Source: a virus
Virus record (IMG/VR): IMGVR_UViG_3300029893_000001
Span: 62,001 to 126,000 of that record
Reading direction: 5' to 3' (one strand)
Length of the DNA stretch: 64,000 nt
Shown: in pieces, positions 49,286 through 57,080 of the stretch
Position numbering within the stretch: position 1 is the first letter of the stretch
Layout of the letters: every line of letters begins with the position of its first letter
The notes under the pieces: model-generated
Seen by the model: only the letters and a program-made list of their open reading frames with translations
What the model was told of the DNA's origin: nothing
Database searches by the model: none
Program-made: the position numbers and the translations under genes

Positions 49286-49993
49286 TCATTTGAATGAGTG
49301 GGGATCTTTTTCGAGTTCCTCATTGGTAGTTGGGTTGCTCTCCGAGCTTCGGGCATAGAGAGCCTCGTCAAATCTAGCCTCAGCATCGTACAAGGCAGAC
49401 CTGGTCAGCCTATTGGACCACCACGCGCGGATAAGGTCCAATCCAGCGTCCATAAGTCTCTCGTCTCTAAGCTCCTCGTGAATGCGTTTTGTAGTGGTCT
49501 TAGATTTGCTGGCACTCGAATCTGTACTAGCTTCGTTAGAATTCGACGATCTGCGCGCAAACAAGACATAGGCGTGCCTCATATCAGGAAATTCCGTAAG
49601 AAGCTCTGATACCGCCTGTCTGAGAGGACTTAGATCTGAATCATCCGATAGAAGATCTTGGATCGAAGGTGGTTGGGCACGTCGAAAGTTGTGGGTCGAA
49701 TCTGGAACAAGAGCAGGAGTGTCGCGCGTCAAAGGCAACTCACCCTGTTCTAAGTAGGCCGCCGCGTCCAAAAACATGAGTGCTAAATCTCGCAATTGGC
49801 GAGCTGTCAGGCCTTTGTAGTCATTTCCGCGAATCTCCATGTTTGTCGAAAACGCGCCAAAAGCACCGTTTTGCACAAACACTACAGCACGGTCTACTCG
49901 TCTCACGTCCCTTGTGATGCTAAATGTTACTCCACTGTTGCCAGTATGGATGTACCTAGACGAGAGGCACAACTCTTCTTTGTTTCTAGCCAT
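49286..49993 (-). CDS. Unknown phage protein
   Basis: 235 residues; N-terminal strand-rich half (VTFSITRDVRRVDRAVVFVQ), then helical segments and a Ser/Thr/Lys-rich linker. No family recognised. The 165-nt gap before it holds a GCGACAG/CTGTCGC hairpin but no gene. Confidence 0.5.
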   Translation of the reverse strand: MARNKEELCLSSRYIHTGNSGVTFSITRDVRRVDRAVVFVQNGAFGAFSTNMEIRGNDYKGLTARQLRDLALMFLDAAAYLEQGELPLTRDTPALVPDSTHNFRRAQPPSIQDLLSDDSDLSPLRQAVSELLTEFPDMRHAYVLFARRSSNSNEASTDSSASKSKTTTKRIHEELRDERLMDAGLDLIRAWWSNRLTRSALYDAEARFDEALYARSSESNPTTNEELEKDPHSFK

Positions 49994-50074
49994 TTTACTT
50001 TCTCCAGTTTGGTGTTCAGCTAGTCTGCTGAATTTAACCGAACCAAAGCTTTACAAGGCTAGAGGCAGACAAAG

Positions 50075-50161
50075 CGGAGGGAGTGGGATTCGAACCCACG
50101 GTACCCTTGCGGGTACACAGCATTTCCAGTGCTGCGCCATCGACCACTCGGCCATCCCTCC
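50075..50161 (-). tRNA. tRNA-Ser(GGA)
   Basis: GGAGGGA/TCCCTCC acceptor, loop CTGGAAA between CAGCA and TGCTG, long variable arm, G73. The 225 nt between this gene and 50387 are GC-rich and hold no recognisable gene. Confidence 0.93.
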
Positions 50162-50386
50162 AAAGAACACGTTTACAGAGGCGGAATGATGAATCTGGAG
50201 CCTCGGAACTTTTTCCAATTCCTACCCGTCCGACGCTCCGCGCGCGCCGCCCGCCTCTTCCATTTCTTTCGGCTCCGGGCAACGTGTGTACTATTACTAC
50301 CGGAGCAAGGGGCCCTCCTTCCCACGTTGGACCGTGGTCTTGAATATGACCGTGACCGCGACGATGATTTACATGACTACTCACGA

Positions 50387-50644
50387 CTACTTCCCGTTTC
50401 CGGAGGAACTATCAGAAGGACTGGACTGTCTAGCCAGCGTATCTTGGCAGTCCTGGAGCCATTTTGCAAATTCCGCCTTGGGAATTCGTTGAATGATACC
50501 TTCATGTCGAAGAGAAGAACGGATCTCTACCCAATCCAACAGTGGATTGATGGAAGCAGAAAGATTCCTCTTAGGCCATCCATCATCCTCTGTGTCCCCT
50601 GCGTACACTGTCTCAGTGTGAATCCACGTGCGATCGTCCGACAC
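50387..50644 (-). CDS. Small unknown protein
   Basis: 85 residues, helical C-terminal half, Ser-rich tail. No family recognised. Confidence 0.5.
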   Translation of the reverse strand: MSDDRTWIHTETVYAGDTEDDGWPKRNLSASINPLLDWVEIRSSLRHEGIIQRIPKAEFAKWLQDCQDTLARQSSPSDSSSGNGK

Positions 50645-50653
50645 AAATACCTC

Positions 50654-50824
50654 CTAGGGGTCTAAACCCATATCCAGCAACAATGTGACTAGAAAAGGCG
50701 CTGAGATTCCACAGCGCCGGCAGTACCACAGTGTCGTATCATCATACGGACTGTCGTTCCGCCAGCGCCAATCATGGCGACATTTTCGTTCCTGGGGGTA
50801 TTCCGGAACGCGATAGGCACTCAT
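50654..50824 (-). CDS. Small zinc-ribbon protein
   Basis: 56 residues: RKCRHDWRW and LWYCRRCGISAP give a C..H-CxxC zinc site. Start overlaps the vWA stop as ATGA. Shares this ribbon type with other phage miniproteins. Confidence 0.6.
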   Translation of the reverse strand: MSAYRVPEYPQERKCRHDWRWRNDSPYDDTTLWYCRRCGISAPFLVTLLLDMGLDP

Positions 50825-51921
50825 GCTGCAACAGCCGCAGACCAGTCCTCAACTTCGTAGAGGAATCGAGTCCCGGCAATCAACTTACGATTCGACGAAG
50901 TCGACTGAATGAACACGTTGTAGTCCTCAAGCTTTGAATCCCTCGGATTCACATTTCCACGAGTCCCGAATGGGAGACCAATCATGGCCCTAGCCTGTAC
51001 CCCAGAGAACAAATCACCCGAAGCCTTGTGCTCCAAAATGACTTCCTTGTTCTCCTGAACAAGGACCGACTTCGTGAATTCGTAGAAGCCTCGTCCCTTT
51101 GCGAAGGTGGCTCCCATCGATTCGGCGAATTCCTTAATCGGAGTGTCTCTGTCCACTTTGAAAATCTGGAACCGACCAGGCGGGACAGGCTTCAAGTCCT
51201 TTGGTGACCCGAAGTCAACCTTTACTTCCTTCCCAGTTAGAACTCCGAAGATCTGAGCCATGTCGCGATTCATACGACCTGCGTCTTGCACATGGTCGCG
51301 GAATCGAATCAGGCGTTCTTCGCCCGCCTGCTTGTAGCAAATGGCCATAATCAGGTCGACAACCTGACGAAACTGATTCAGGTTGAGGTGTAGGCCGCCA
51401 GAGCCCTTCGCAATCTCTCGATAGAACGAAGTAGACTCGTACCGGTTCAATGCTTGTACTCCGTATACATGAATGCCAGCCTCGCGGAGGAGTGCGATCT
51501 CATTTCTCCAATCGAGGCGCTTCACATTGTCTGGATACGTAGGAGGATGCGGGGTTGCATCACCAATCATTACGAGTACTTTCTGCTTGCCTGCAGACCA
51601 CGTTAGACGGCGAGCCTCATGAAGTACCAATTCATAGCACTCTGGAGCGTCGCCTCCCCCAGTCGGTTCGACTTTTTGGACGAACTTCACGATCTCGTCC
51701 TCATTAGTTGTGAGGTCGAGCATCTTGATGACGTACTTACCGCGTGGAGGGGCATCGCAGTAATCGCCATGGGCGATGATACCAATGCGAATTCCCGGCA
51801 CGTCCTTGAAGAGCTGCTTCACAGTAGAGGCTACTGTGGCCCTCACTTGGGAAAGGCAAGGATACATGCTGCCGGTGGTGTCAAAGGAGAAAACAATATC
51901 AATGGATTCGGGGGATGACAT
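50821..51921 (-). CDS. vWA-domain protein
   Basis: 366 residues. The N-terminal 200 are a vWA domain: VFSFDTTGSMYPCLSQVR (DTTGSM as in eukaryotic-type alpha-kinase-linked vWA), EPTGGGDAPECY, LVMIGDATPH. The C-terminal 160 are unassigned and end in a strand-rich region. Related vWA proteins occur with Ro60-type and Ter systems; it is the third vWA domain in the window, after the TerY-like and Ro60 proteins. Confidence 0.75.
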   Translation of the reverse strand: MSSPESIDIVFSFDTTGSMYPCLSQVRATVASTVKQLFKDVPGIRIGIIAHGDYCDAPPRGKYVIKMLDLTTNEDEIVKFVQKVEPTGGGDAPECYELVLHEARRLTWSAGKQKVLVMIGDATPHPPTYPDNVKRLDWRNEIALLREAGIHVYGVQALNRYESTSFYREIAKGSGGLHLNLNQFRQVVDLIMAICYKQAGEERLIRFRDHVQDAGRMNRDMAQIFGVLTGKEVKVDFGSPKDLKPVPPGRFQIFKVDRDTPIKEFAESMGATFAKGRGFYEFTKSVLVQENKEVILEHKASGDLFSGVQARAMIGLPFGTRGNVNPRDSKLEDYNVFIQSTSSNRKLIAGTRFLYEVEDWSAAVAA

Positions 51922-51993
51922 ACAACGTACTCTAGGGTAAGGGGTTACGGAATGACGTCTCGTACTTGGATGGCTACGAGCGGCCTAAAGAAA

Positions 51994-52066
51994 TGGAGCT
52001 GAGGGGGATCGAACCCCTGACCTCATGACTGCCAGTCATGCGCTCTCCCAACTGAGCTACAGCCCC
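51994..52066 (-). tRNA. tRNA-Ala(GGC)
   Basis: GGGGCTG/CAGCTCC acceptor, loop CTGGCAG between CATGA and TCATG, T-loop TTCGATC. Confidence 0.93.
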
Positions 52067-52091
52067 AGGTCGTCTTGAAAGATAGCAGGCA

Positions 52092-52652
52092 CTAGGTAAG
52101 AGTCCATCCATTTTTGAGACATAATTTCTGGTATCTGCCCCAGGCGTTCTTGATCTCTACACGCTTTTTCTGGGCATATTGGATGCAACTAAAGGTGCCT
52201 CCAGAAGTACTGCCGTCCCACAGGGCTAAAAGCCGCCCTCTTTGGGCTTCCTTAGACAAAACTGCATCCGAAACACGGTCTACCATCCACTCATTTCGGC
52301 GATGAAGCTTCCACGCCGCATAGCCTCCAGGACTAACCACAGTCGTCTGGGACGCCATCTTCAGAAGAGCATGGTATTCTTTCTGTGCAGCCTTCGGCCA
52401 TTTAGCTTCCTGTCCCTCGAACGGGACTGCTGCGATCCAAGGAATACCAGCGGACACAGCCGCCGATGCTAATGCTTGATCCCAACCCTGGGCCATACCG
52501 CTAACTACTAATAGTGTATCGACTTTAGTTAGGTAGTAGGCCAAACATTCCGAGGCGAGGTCTACCAATAACTGAAAGCCGTCGGATGAATAGCCCTTCG
52601 CTAATCGACTTGGTCGATGTCCGGTACCTGCAAGGATGAGGTCTACGTTCAC
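52092..52652 (-). CDS. SLOG/DUF1273-like nucleotide-binding protein
   Basis: 186 residues. LILAGTGHRPSRLAKG begins a Rossmann-like SLOG fold; LLVVSGMAQGWDQALASAAVSAGIPWIAAVPFEGQ is the GMA.G.D....a motif. YpsA/DUF1273 proteins are predicted nucleotide- or ADP-ribose-binding enzymes. Second SLOG-like protein in the window. Confidence 0.7.
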   Translation of the reverse strand: MNVDLILAGTGHRPSRLAKGYSSDGFQLLVDLASECLAYYLTKVDTLLVVSGMAQGWDQALASAAVSAGIPWIAAVPFEGQEAKWPKAAQKEYHALLKMASQTTVVSPGGYAAWKLHRRNEWMVDRVSDAVLSKEAQRGRLLALWDGSTSGGTFSCIQYAQKKRVEIKNAWGRYQKLCLKNGWTLT

Positions 52653-52654
52653 GG

Positions 52655-53134
52655 CTATCTTTTCTCATACAGGTAAAGCACTGCTGCCCACGGTGAGGGC
52701 AAAACATGAGCTGCTTCTTCCATGTTCTCTGCACACCAGACCATTTGGTCTAAAAACATGCGGGCATGAAAGTATGCCTCCAAAATAGGCCTGGTGTGCA
52801 TCAGCCAATTCTCGTTATGACTTAGGTCGAAGACCTTGTGAGTACCCTCAGAGACGATCTGTTCATACCATTTGTTTAGAGGGCATCCACCAAGCTCCCT
52901 AAACATCTCCGTCCAGTCGACGGTAAATCCTTGAATGCGGTAGAATTTGAAGCTTTGATGGTAGAACCGGTAGAAGAGATCTGGGGCCCCGAACTCACGG
53001 TCTGCATTTCTCTGCTCATCCTTGAGCTTAGGGAGATGGTCCTTTAGCCGCCGTAAGAGGGCCTCATGGAATTCATGCATCTTACGCTGCTGCTCTCGAA
53101 GCTCTTCTTGCCACTGCTCTTTGGTCTTTGTCAT
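52655..53134 (-). CDS. Unknown helical protein
   Basis: About 159 residues from MTKTKEQWQEELREQ at 53134. Long charged N-terminal helices, aromatic-rich middle (FYRFYHQSFKFYR). No family recognised. ATGA overlap with the membrane protein. Confidence 0.5.
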   Translation of the reverse strand: MTKTKEQWQEELREQQRKMHEFHEALLRRLKDHLPKLKDEQRNADREFGAPDLFYRFYHQSFKFYRIQGFTVDWTEMFRELGGCPLNKWYEQIVSEGTHKVFDLSHNENWLMHTRPILEAYFHARMFLDQMVWCAENMEEAAHVLPSPWAAVLYLYEKR

Positions 53135-53346
53135 TTGAGCACCGCCAGAGTGGACACAACACCGACCAGAGTGGACACAACACCGACAGCCAGCCCAAAA
53201 CAAAACCACAGTGTTCGAGTAACAAGACGACTCAGTTGCCACTCTCGGTCGGCCTCCTGAAAGGCTCCGATCACTAGCGCCCTGTCACGAGGTTCAAATT
53301 CACGCAGTCTCTCCAGCAAAGCAGTTCGCTTTTCTCCAAGATCCAC
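53131..53346 (-). CDS. Tail-anchored membrane protein
   Basis: 71 residues; a charged helical N-terminus and a C-terminal membrane helix lengthened by a 21-bp tandem duplication (VGVVSTLVGVVSTL). Could be a small holin/antiholin-type or i-spanin-like protein; unproven. Confidence 0.5.
   Translation of the reverse strand: MDLGEKRTALLERLREFEPRDRALVIGAFQEADREWQLSRLVTRTLWFCFGLAVGVVSTLVGVVSTLAVLK
53146..53187. repeat. 21-bp in-frame tandem duplication
   Basis: Identical 21-bp copies at 53146-53166 and 53167-53187 add seven residues inside a predicted transmembrane helix. Confidence 0.9.
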
Positions 53347-53358
53347 CTGATACTCCTA

Positions 53359-53432
53359 TAGCAATGGTCGGACTCGAACCGACGACCTATCCCTTATGAG
53401 GGGATCGCTCTAGCCACCTGAGCTACATTGCC
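53359..53432 (-). tRNA. tRNA with CAU anticodon (Met or Ile2)
   Basis: Acceptor GGCAATG/CATTGCT with a G-U end pair, loop CTCATAA between ATCCC and GGGAT, T-arm GTCGGTTCGAGTCCGAC. Elongator Met or lysidine-modified Ile cannot be told apart by sequence alone. The upstream coding frame ends inside its 5' half. Confidence 0.9.
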
Positions 53433-53907
53433 GAATAGCGTGTACGACCTCCAATGCAGCTTCTCGCATTGTATGCTTTGGAGTACGTCGTGTAACCTTT
53501 TGGTAGAGCCAAGAAGGGTATGACATTTTCTCGGCGGTCTCTGGATAGCCGAGAATAATGTGCTTTTCTCGAAGCCAGTATCCCAGTTCAATGTTCGAAG
53601 TGAACCCAGGCATTCCTCCCGCGACATCACGAGGAATCCAGAAAAGGAGAACGTCGCAAGAACTGATGGCTAGGTACTCCCACTCTGTCTGATGATCGTA
53701 GTTACCGTGATATTTTCCTGTGCGATCTTCGGGAATAACGAGAGCAGGCTCTTTCCCGTTGAGGTGGGTAACCATGAAATACTGGGTAAGGATGTCCACC
53801 ATCTCTGGTCTCCACGACTTCACATCGTTAGAACGTGGCGTGGGACCAGCCAAGAATACCATTTTCATGGAATATGGAATTGGCTCCAAAGCGTAGACCA
53901 GCTTCAT
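53410..53907 (-). CDS. Nucleoside 2-deoxyribosyltransferase-like protein
   Basis: 165 residues (or 152 if starting at 53868). MKMVFLAGPTPRSND is the GP...R phosphate/ribose-binding start; EWEYLAISSCDVLLFWIPRD and PGFTSNIELGYWLRE match the D...W and E.G motifs of this family. It swaps bases on deoxyribose or acts as a nucleotide hydrolase. The last 23 nt, including the TAG stop, lie inside a tRNA gene. Confidence 0.7.
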   Translation of the reverse strand: MKLVYALEPIPYSMKMVFLAGPTPRSNDVKSWRPEMVDILTQYFMVTHLNGKEPALVIPEDRTGKYHGNYDHQTEWEYLAISSCDVLLFWIPRDVAGGMPGFTSNIELGYWLREKHIILGYPETAEKMSYPSWLYQKVTRRTPKHTMREAALEVVHAIRQCSSGG

Positions 53908-53937
53908 TACGGTTTACCCTTTCGGTTATCTAGAAGT

Positions 53938-54213
53938 ATGCGTTACCTACTCCTGACAACACTTTTACTAACTGGCTGTTCCTCCGGACCACAGATTCCG
54001 ACAACGACTCCAGTTGTATACGTCGCGTGCACGTGGAATGTGGCAGATGGCGGCACGTGTTCAAATTGCACGTGCTCGATTGAGCGCAGTCTAGCCGTTG
54101 CCAAACCACTTACTGTTGGGAATGAGATTCCTGACGCAAATGTCACGGTGAATGGTGCTGTAAACACCACCGTTTCAGGGCAAGAATCTGAGACTGAACA
54201 AGCTTCGGAGTAA
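53938..54213 (+). CDS. Small lipoprotein (plus strand)
   Basis: 91 residues from MRYLLLTTLLLTGCSSG, a clear signal peptide with LTGC lipobox. Mature part is Thr/Val-rich with several Cys (CTWNVADGGTCSNCTC). Divergent from the neighbouring minus-strand genes. Likely surface-exposed; function unknown. Confidence 0.65.
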   Translation: MRYLLLTTLLLTGCSSGPQIPTTTPVVYVACTWNVADGGTCSNCTCSIERSLAVAKPLTVGNEIPDANVTVNGAVNTTVSGQESETEQASE

Positions 54214-54215
54214 AA

Positions 54216-54288
54216 TCGGACCGGGTGGAATCGAACCACCGACCTCACGATTATCAGTCGTGCGCTCTAACCGCTGAGCTACGGTCCG
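54216..54288 (-). tRNA. tRNA-Ile(GAU)
   Basis: CGGACCG/CGGTCCG acceptor, loop CTGATAA between ACGA and TCGT, T-arm GGTGGTTCGATTCCACC. Confidence 0.93.
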
Positions 54289-54293
54289 TCGAG

Positions 54294-54367
54294 TGATCCC
54301 AGGGGGATTTGAACCCGCCATTACCAGCGTGAGAGGCTGGTGTCCTGAGCCATTAGACGATGGGACC
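54294..54367 (-). tRNA. tRNA-Glu(CUC)
   Basis: GGTCCCA/TGGGATC acceptor, TCGTCTAATGG D-arm typical of Glu, loop CTCTCAC between CCAGC and GCTGG. Confidence 0.92.
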
Positions 54368-54371
54368 AAAT

Positions 54372-54405
54372 CGGCGACAGGAGGTAGTCCCCGTTGCATT
54401 CGCCG
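54372..54405 (-). ncRNA. Y-RNA-like remnant without insert (locus 6)
   Basis: Only the two outer arms remain: CGGCGAATGC on one side and TCCTGTCGCCG on the other, almost fused. A solo copy that marks loss of the insert; it lies 5 nt beyond tRNA-Glu. Confidence 0.55.
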
Positions 54406-54415
54406 AAGAAACAGA

Positions 54416-54688
54416 TTAGCAGAGGTCCCTGATTAAGTCACGCCACTGCTTTTGATAGCGGCGCCGACGTCTCTCCTGACCCCCATCACCTACAGTTATC
54501 ACTGTAGTCGTAACGGTCTTCGGAGCCGGTTGCATGTCAATCACTGGACCGTGTGACTGCCTCGGAGTCGCCCCGCAGGACGCACATGTTGGTGTTGGAG
54601 CAACGACTCCCCACCAAAACTGCGGAACCTGAACTGGGCCACCGCAGATTGAGCAAGTTCCAACGGTTCTACAATTGCCTAGATGCAT
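54416..54688 (-). CDS. Zinc-ribbon protein
   Basis: 90 residues from MHLGNCRTVGTCSICGG; second pair CASCGATP. Basic C-terminus (ERRRRRYQKQ). An upstream ATG at 54709 is possible. Likely nucleic-acid-binding. Confidence 0.6.
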   Translation of the reverse strand: MHLGNCRTVGTCSICGGPVQVPQFWWGVVAPTPTCASCGATPRQSHGPVIDMQPAPKTVTTTVITVGDGGQERRRRRYQKQWRDLIRDLC

Positions 54689-54730
54689 GTTGCCTTCTTT
54701 CTTCCCCAACAGAGGGGACTCGAATTCTTC

Positions 54731-55291
54731 TTAGTGAAGTGATCGATTCTTTCGATTCTGAAAGGCTTCGTACTGCTTCTGGGCAAAAAGTTTGCCCTCC
54801 GCAGTCGTTGCCCAGAAACCATTCTCGCCGCACACCCAAAAGCGGCCCCTACCATGATGCTCGCAGCGATGGCATGTAGTGCCAGCCAGATGCCATTCGT
54901 CCGAAAATTCGCGGTAGCCCCAACTCAGGCCGTGCCGATGAGCTAATGAATTCATGCATCGCTCGCACGTCTCTGCTGCAAGCAGGACAGCCATTTCAAA
55001 GTCGTACGTCTTCGCAAATGACCCATATCTCAGAAACTGAATTGTGCGGTCCCTTAGGGTAGGCCGGCACATTGCGAGCACGAGATCAGAACTGTACGAC
55101 GATGTAGCTGAAGCTATAAGCTCACAGCCACCATCATCTTTCAAGCGCAACCACTTGGTGTGAACTTCTCGTGGAAAACGACTGACCTGAATGGTCGCCC
55201 CGCTCGGCGCACCCTGCCACGGTTCTGTGGTGGCTGGGATATACTCGCCTTCATCGTTTTCGTACCAAATGCGCTCAAATCTAAATGCCAT
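54731..55291 (-). CDS. Unknown phage protein with CxxC pairs
   Basis: About 186 residues from MAFRFERIWYE at 55291. TCERCMNSL and TTCHRCEHH suggest a zinc site in the C-terminal half; the first half is strand-rich. No family recognised. Confidence 0.5.
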   Translation of the reverse strand: MAFRFERIWYENDEGEYIPATTEPWQGAPSGATIQVSRFPREVHTKWLRLKDDGGCELIASATSSYSSDLVLAMCRPTLRDRTIQFLRYGSFAKTYDFEMAVLLAAETCERCMNSLAHRHGLSWGYREFSDEWHLAGTTCHRCEHHGRGRFWVCGENGFWATTAEGKLFAQKQYEAFQNRKNRSLH

Positions 55292-55313
55292 TTCTAAGCC
55301 CCGCTGAAAAGAA

Positions 55314-55458
55314 TTAGACGACAGGTGGTGCAGAGACATTTACCGCTACGTCTGCCAATTTCGCCATACAGCTCCTAGGAGCTGCACCCGGACTCGAACC
55401 GGGACGCCACGTGGGCCGCGGTTTCTTTGTAGATGTAGTCTCTACGGCATTCGTCTAA
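55314..55458 (-). ncRNA. Y-RNA-like locus 7 with permuted tRNA-Leu-like insert
   Basis: Outer stem TTAGACGA/TCGTCTAA; loop ATGCC opposite ACCACCTG; stem GTAGAGAC/GTCTCTGC; TACATC. Insert: ACCGC half-stem, variable arm GCCCACGTGGC, T-arm CCCGGTTCGAGTCCGGG, acceptor TGCAGCT, CTAG-type linker, AGCTGTA and a Leu D-arm ending GCGG. The halves pair as a type II tRNA but the anticodon loop is oversized. The first base abuts the 3' end of tRNA-Gly(GCC). Confidence 0.75.
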
Positions 55459-55530
55459 AGCGGCTGGCGGGATTCGAACCCGCGACATCTTGCATGGCAA
55501 GCAAGTGCTCTACCCCTGAGCTACAGCCGC
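55459..55530 (-). tRNA. tRNA-Gly(GCC)
   Basis: GCGGCTG/CAGCCGC acceptor, loop TTGCCAT between CTTGC and GCAAG, U73. Confidence 0.93.
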
Positions 55531-55619
55531 AGTCAAGACGGTACACAAAACTGCCTTCGGAGAGGATTCGCTTTGCTTCTCTGATGTCATTCATCAATCC
55601 AGCCGTCTTACCTGGCGAA

Positions 55620-55691
55620 AGCGGGCGATGGGATTCGAACCCACGACATTCTGCTTGGAAGGCAGACACTCTACCACTGAGTTACACCCGC
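55620..55691 (-). tRNA. tRNA-Gly(UCC)
   Basis: GCGGGTG/CGCCCGC acceptor, loop CTTCCAA between CTGC and GCAG, U73. Confidence 0.92.
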
Positions 55692-55720
55692 ACTGGTTCA
55701 TCTAGATAAGGTATCTCGTA

Positions 55721-55921
55721 TCAGCATATCAGCCTGCACCTCGCTAATCCCATAAGCCGTAACAAAGAGCCCCCTAAGATAACAAAGAGCCCCCTAAGAC
55801 CAGAACGGAAATCAGGGCAAGAATTCCACAACAAAATTATATCTTCGTTGGACAAGCGCGATAGTTTATCGAGCACGTCGTTCGTGTAGCCTGAGAGAGC
55901 TATGATCAAATCTCGATCCAT
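55721..55921 (-). CDS. Small protein with frame-shifting repeat at its end
   Basis: 66 residues; SNEDIILLWNSCPDFRSG is plausible coding, but a 20-bp tandem duplication (55760-55799) falls in the C-terminal codons. Because 20 is not a multiple of three, the second copy reads in another frame and the tail is probably altered. Confidence 0.4.
   Translation of the reverse strand: MDRDLIIALSGYTNDVLDKLSRLSNEDIILLWNSCPDFRSGLRGLFVILGGSLLRLMGLARCRLIC
55760..55799. repeat. 20-bp tandem duplication
   Basis: Two identical 20-bp copies (55760-55779, 55780-55799). Not a multiple of three, so it shifts the frame of the gene it lies in. Confidence 0.9.
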
Positions 55922-55923
55922 GT

Positions 55924-55994
55924 AGCAGCGTGTTGGACTCGAACCAACCTAGGGACGATTTTGCAGACCGTCTTGGACACCCGTCCTACGCCGC
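55924..55994 (-). tRNA. tRNA-Cys(GCA)
   Basis: GCGGCGT/ACGCTGC acceptor (one G-U), short D-arm GGAC/GTCC, loop CTGCAAA in stem ACGGT/ATCGT, T-arm GTTGGTTCGAGTCCAAC, U73. Confidence 0.88.
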
Positions 55995-56593
55995 GCTGTT
56001 CTTAGTCGATGGCAGTTGACACACACCAACTCACATTTTTCTAGTTCGCGAATTATACGTGCTTTCGAATAACCCCGACTAGGAGCTGCTCGTCCAGCAG
56101 CTTGTAGCGGCGCTCGGTCTCCGCGATCATGCGCGGCAGCGCTTCGTAGCCCGCATCGGTGAGCCAGCCGGTCCGCAACGACACGCCGTACTCCCACCAG
56201 CCCTTGCGGGTCCACTTGTCCAGGACGTAGGCCCAGCGCGACGACAGCTCTGCCCACTCCGCTTCGGAGAGGCAGTCCTGTTCCACGACGCTGCCGCCGC
56301 GGAAGTCGCGCTCCATCTCCAGCATCCGGCGCATCATCCGGATCTCGTCGGGCTTCACGTGGCCGTTCACGGTTCTCTCCTTCGACTACGGTCTGCGGCC
56401 CGGATCCGCCTGACGGGGGCCTGGACCTCGGTGCCTCGTCCTTAGTGTGTCCGTCTAAGAAGGCACAAGCGTCTCCTCCTGGAGTTACGAAAGCCTCAGA
56501 ACGGGTTTTTGCCAACAGGTTTCCTAGCCTAATTTCGTCTCCGATACGGACTTTTTTGTTGAAAGAAGCCGCCATCGCTAATTGCTCTTTCAC
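55949..56593 (-). pseudogene. Chimeric frame: small protein, GC-rich insert, HNH C-terminus
   Basis: From a GTG at 56593 the frame reads about 50 plausible residues (AMAASFNKKVRIGDEIRLGN), then about 350 nt of very GC-rich DNA read in a non-coding-looking frame, then GYSKARIIRELEKCELVCVNCHRLRT, the C-terminal finger of an HNH endonuclease. The HNH N-terminus with its HNH site is missing. The insertion (about 56070-56440) replaced it. The stop lies inside tRNA-Cys. Confidence 0.5.
56053..56370 (-). CDS. GC-rich inserted gene fragment
   Basis: 105 residues from MNGHVKPDEIRMMRRMLEMERDF, helical and charged with consistent GC-ending codons unlike its flanks, indicating a different source such as host DNA. 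It ends LVGVIRKHV, where composition returns to phage-like, so the true 3' end was probably lost. Confidence 0.5.
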   Translation of the reverse strand: MNGHVKPDEIRMMRRMLEMERDFRGGSVVEQDCLSEAEWAELSSRWAYVLDKWTRKGWWEYGVSLRTGWLTDAGYEALPRMIAETERRYKLLDEQLLVGVIRKHV

Positions 56594-56598
56594 AATCT

Positions 56599-56706
56599 CT
56601 AATTTCCCTGATATGAGGCACAGGTACTTTGTATGTATTTGCTAAGTGTGTCAACAGCTTCATCTAAGGATAACACGCCTATTTCTTGAGCAGTGATGCT
56701 TTTCAT
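56599..56706 (-). CDS. Very small putative protein
   Basis: 35 residues starting MKSITAQEIGVLSLDEAVDT, helical, in a stretch with no other gene. Stop lies 5 nt before the GTG of the chimeric frame. Confidence 0.4.
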   Translation of the reverse strand: MKSITAQEIGVLSLDEAVDTLSKYIQSTCASYQGN

Positions 56707-56726
56707 TACTATTTTTCCTTATGCCA

Positions 56727-56800
56727 TAGGGACGGTGGGATTCGAACCCACACTGCACAGATCCTAAGTCTGTTGCCTCCTGCCGTTGGGCTACGTCCCC
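56727..56800 (-). tRNA. tRNA with UAG anticodon (Leu), short variable loop
   Basis: GGGGACG/CGTCCCT acceptor, loop CTTAGGA between ACAGA and TCTGT, T-arm GTGGGTTCGAATCCCAC. Leucine tRNAs usually have a long variable arm; here it is five bases, as in some phage tRNAs. Confidence 0.82.
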
Positions 56801-56859
56801 TTCTTGTTGCCCCATGTCTTCGTTTGCTGATGACGTGGCACAACGCACTGTTTTACAAA

Positions 56860-57080
56860 CGTCCACAGCGGGATTCGAACCCGCACCACTTGAACCAAGC
56901 CTTCTTGTTAGGAAACGCGCTTCCGTAGCGACCCGGGTCCTCCGTGCCATTCCGTGCATCCGCAACCTTTGAAGGCGCCCCACACCCCTACTTTGCAATC
57001 TTCGAGTAGCAGGTGTTCTCAGTGCCTTTTACGGCCATCGGCTCCGTTTTTCCGACGCTCTGCCCTTGAGCTATGTGGAC
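56860..57080 (-). tRNA. Interrupted tRNA gene with about 145-nt insertion
   Basis: Perfect acceptor GTCCACA/TGTGGAC, canonical D-arm (TAGCTCAAGGGCAGAGC) at 57057-57073 and T-arm GCGGGTTCGAATCCCGC at the 3' end, but 221 nt in place of 75. The middle shows no group I core elements and no anticodon is evident (CTTG-GTT-CAAG is the best local hairpin). The HNH gene runs through the 5' half. Confidence 0.55.

Noticed and set aside
50034-50384. Minus-strand frame running through tRNA-Ser(GGA)
   Set aside because: It reads through the tRNA and has no recognisable features outside it.
50129-50665. Plus-strand frame of 178 codons
   Set aside because: Begins inside tRNA-Ser and overlaps a better minus-strand gene.
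55442-55669. Minus frame between two tRNA-Gly genes (MNDIREAKRIL...)
   Set aside because: Possible short peptide, but it ends only after passing through a tRNA; support too weak.
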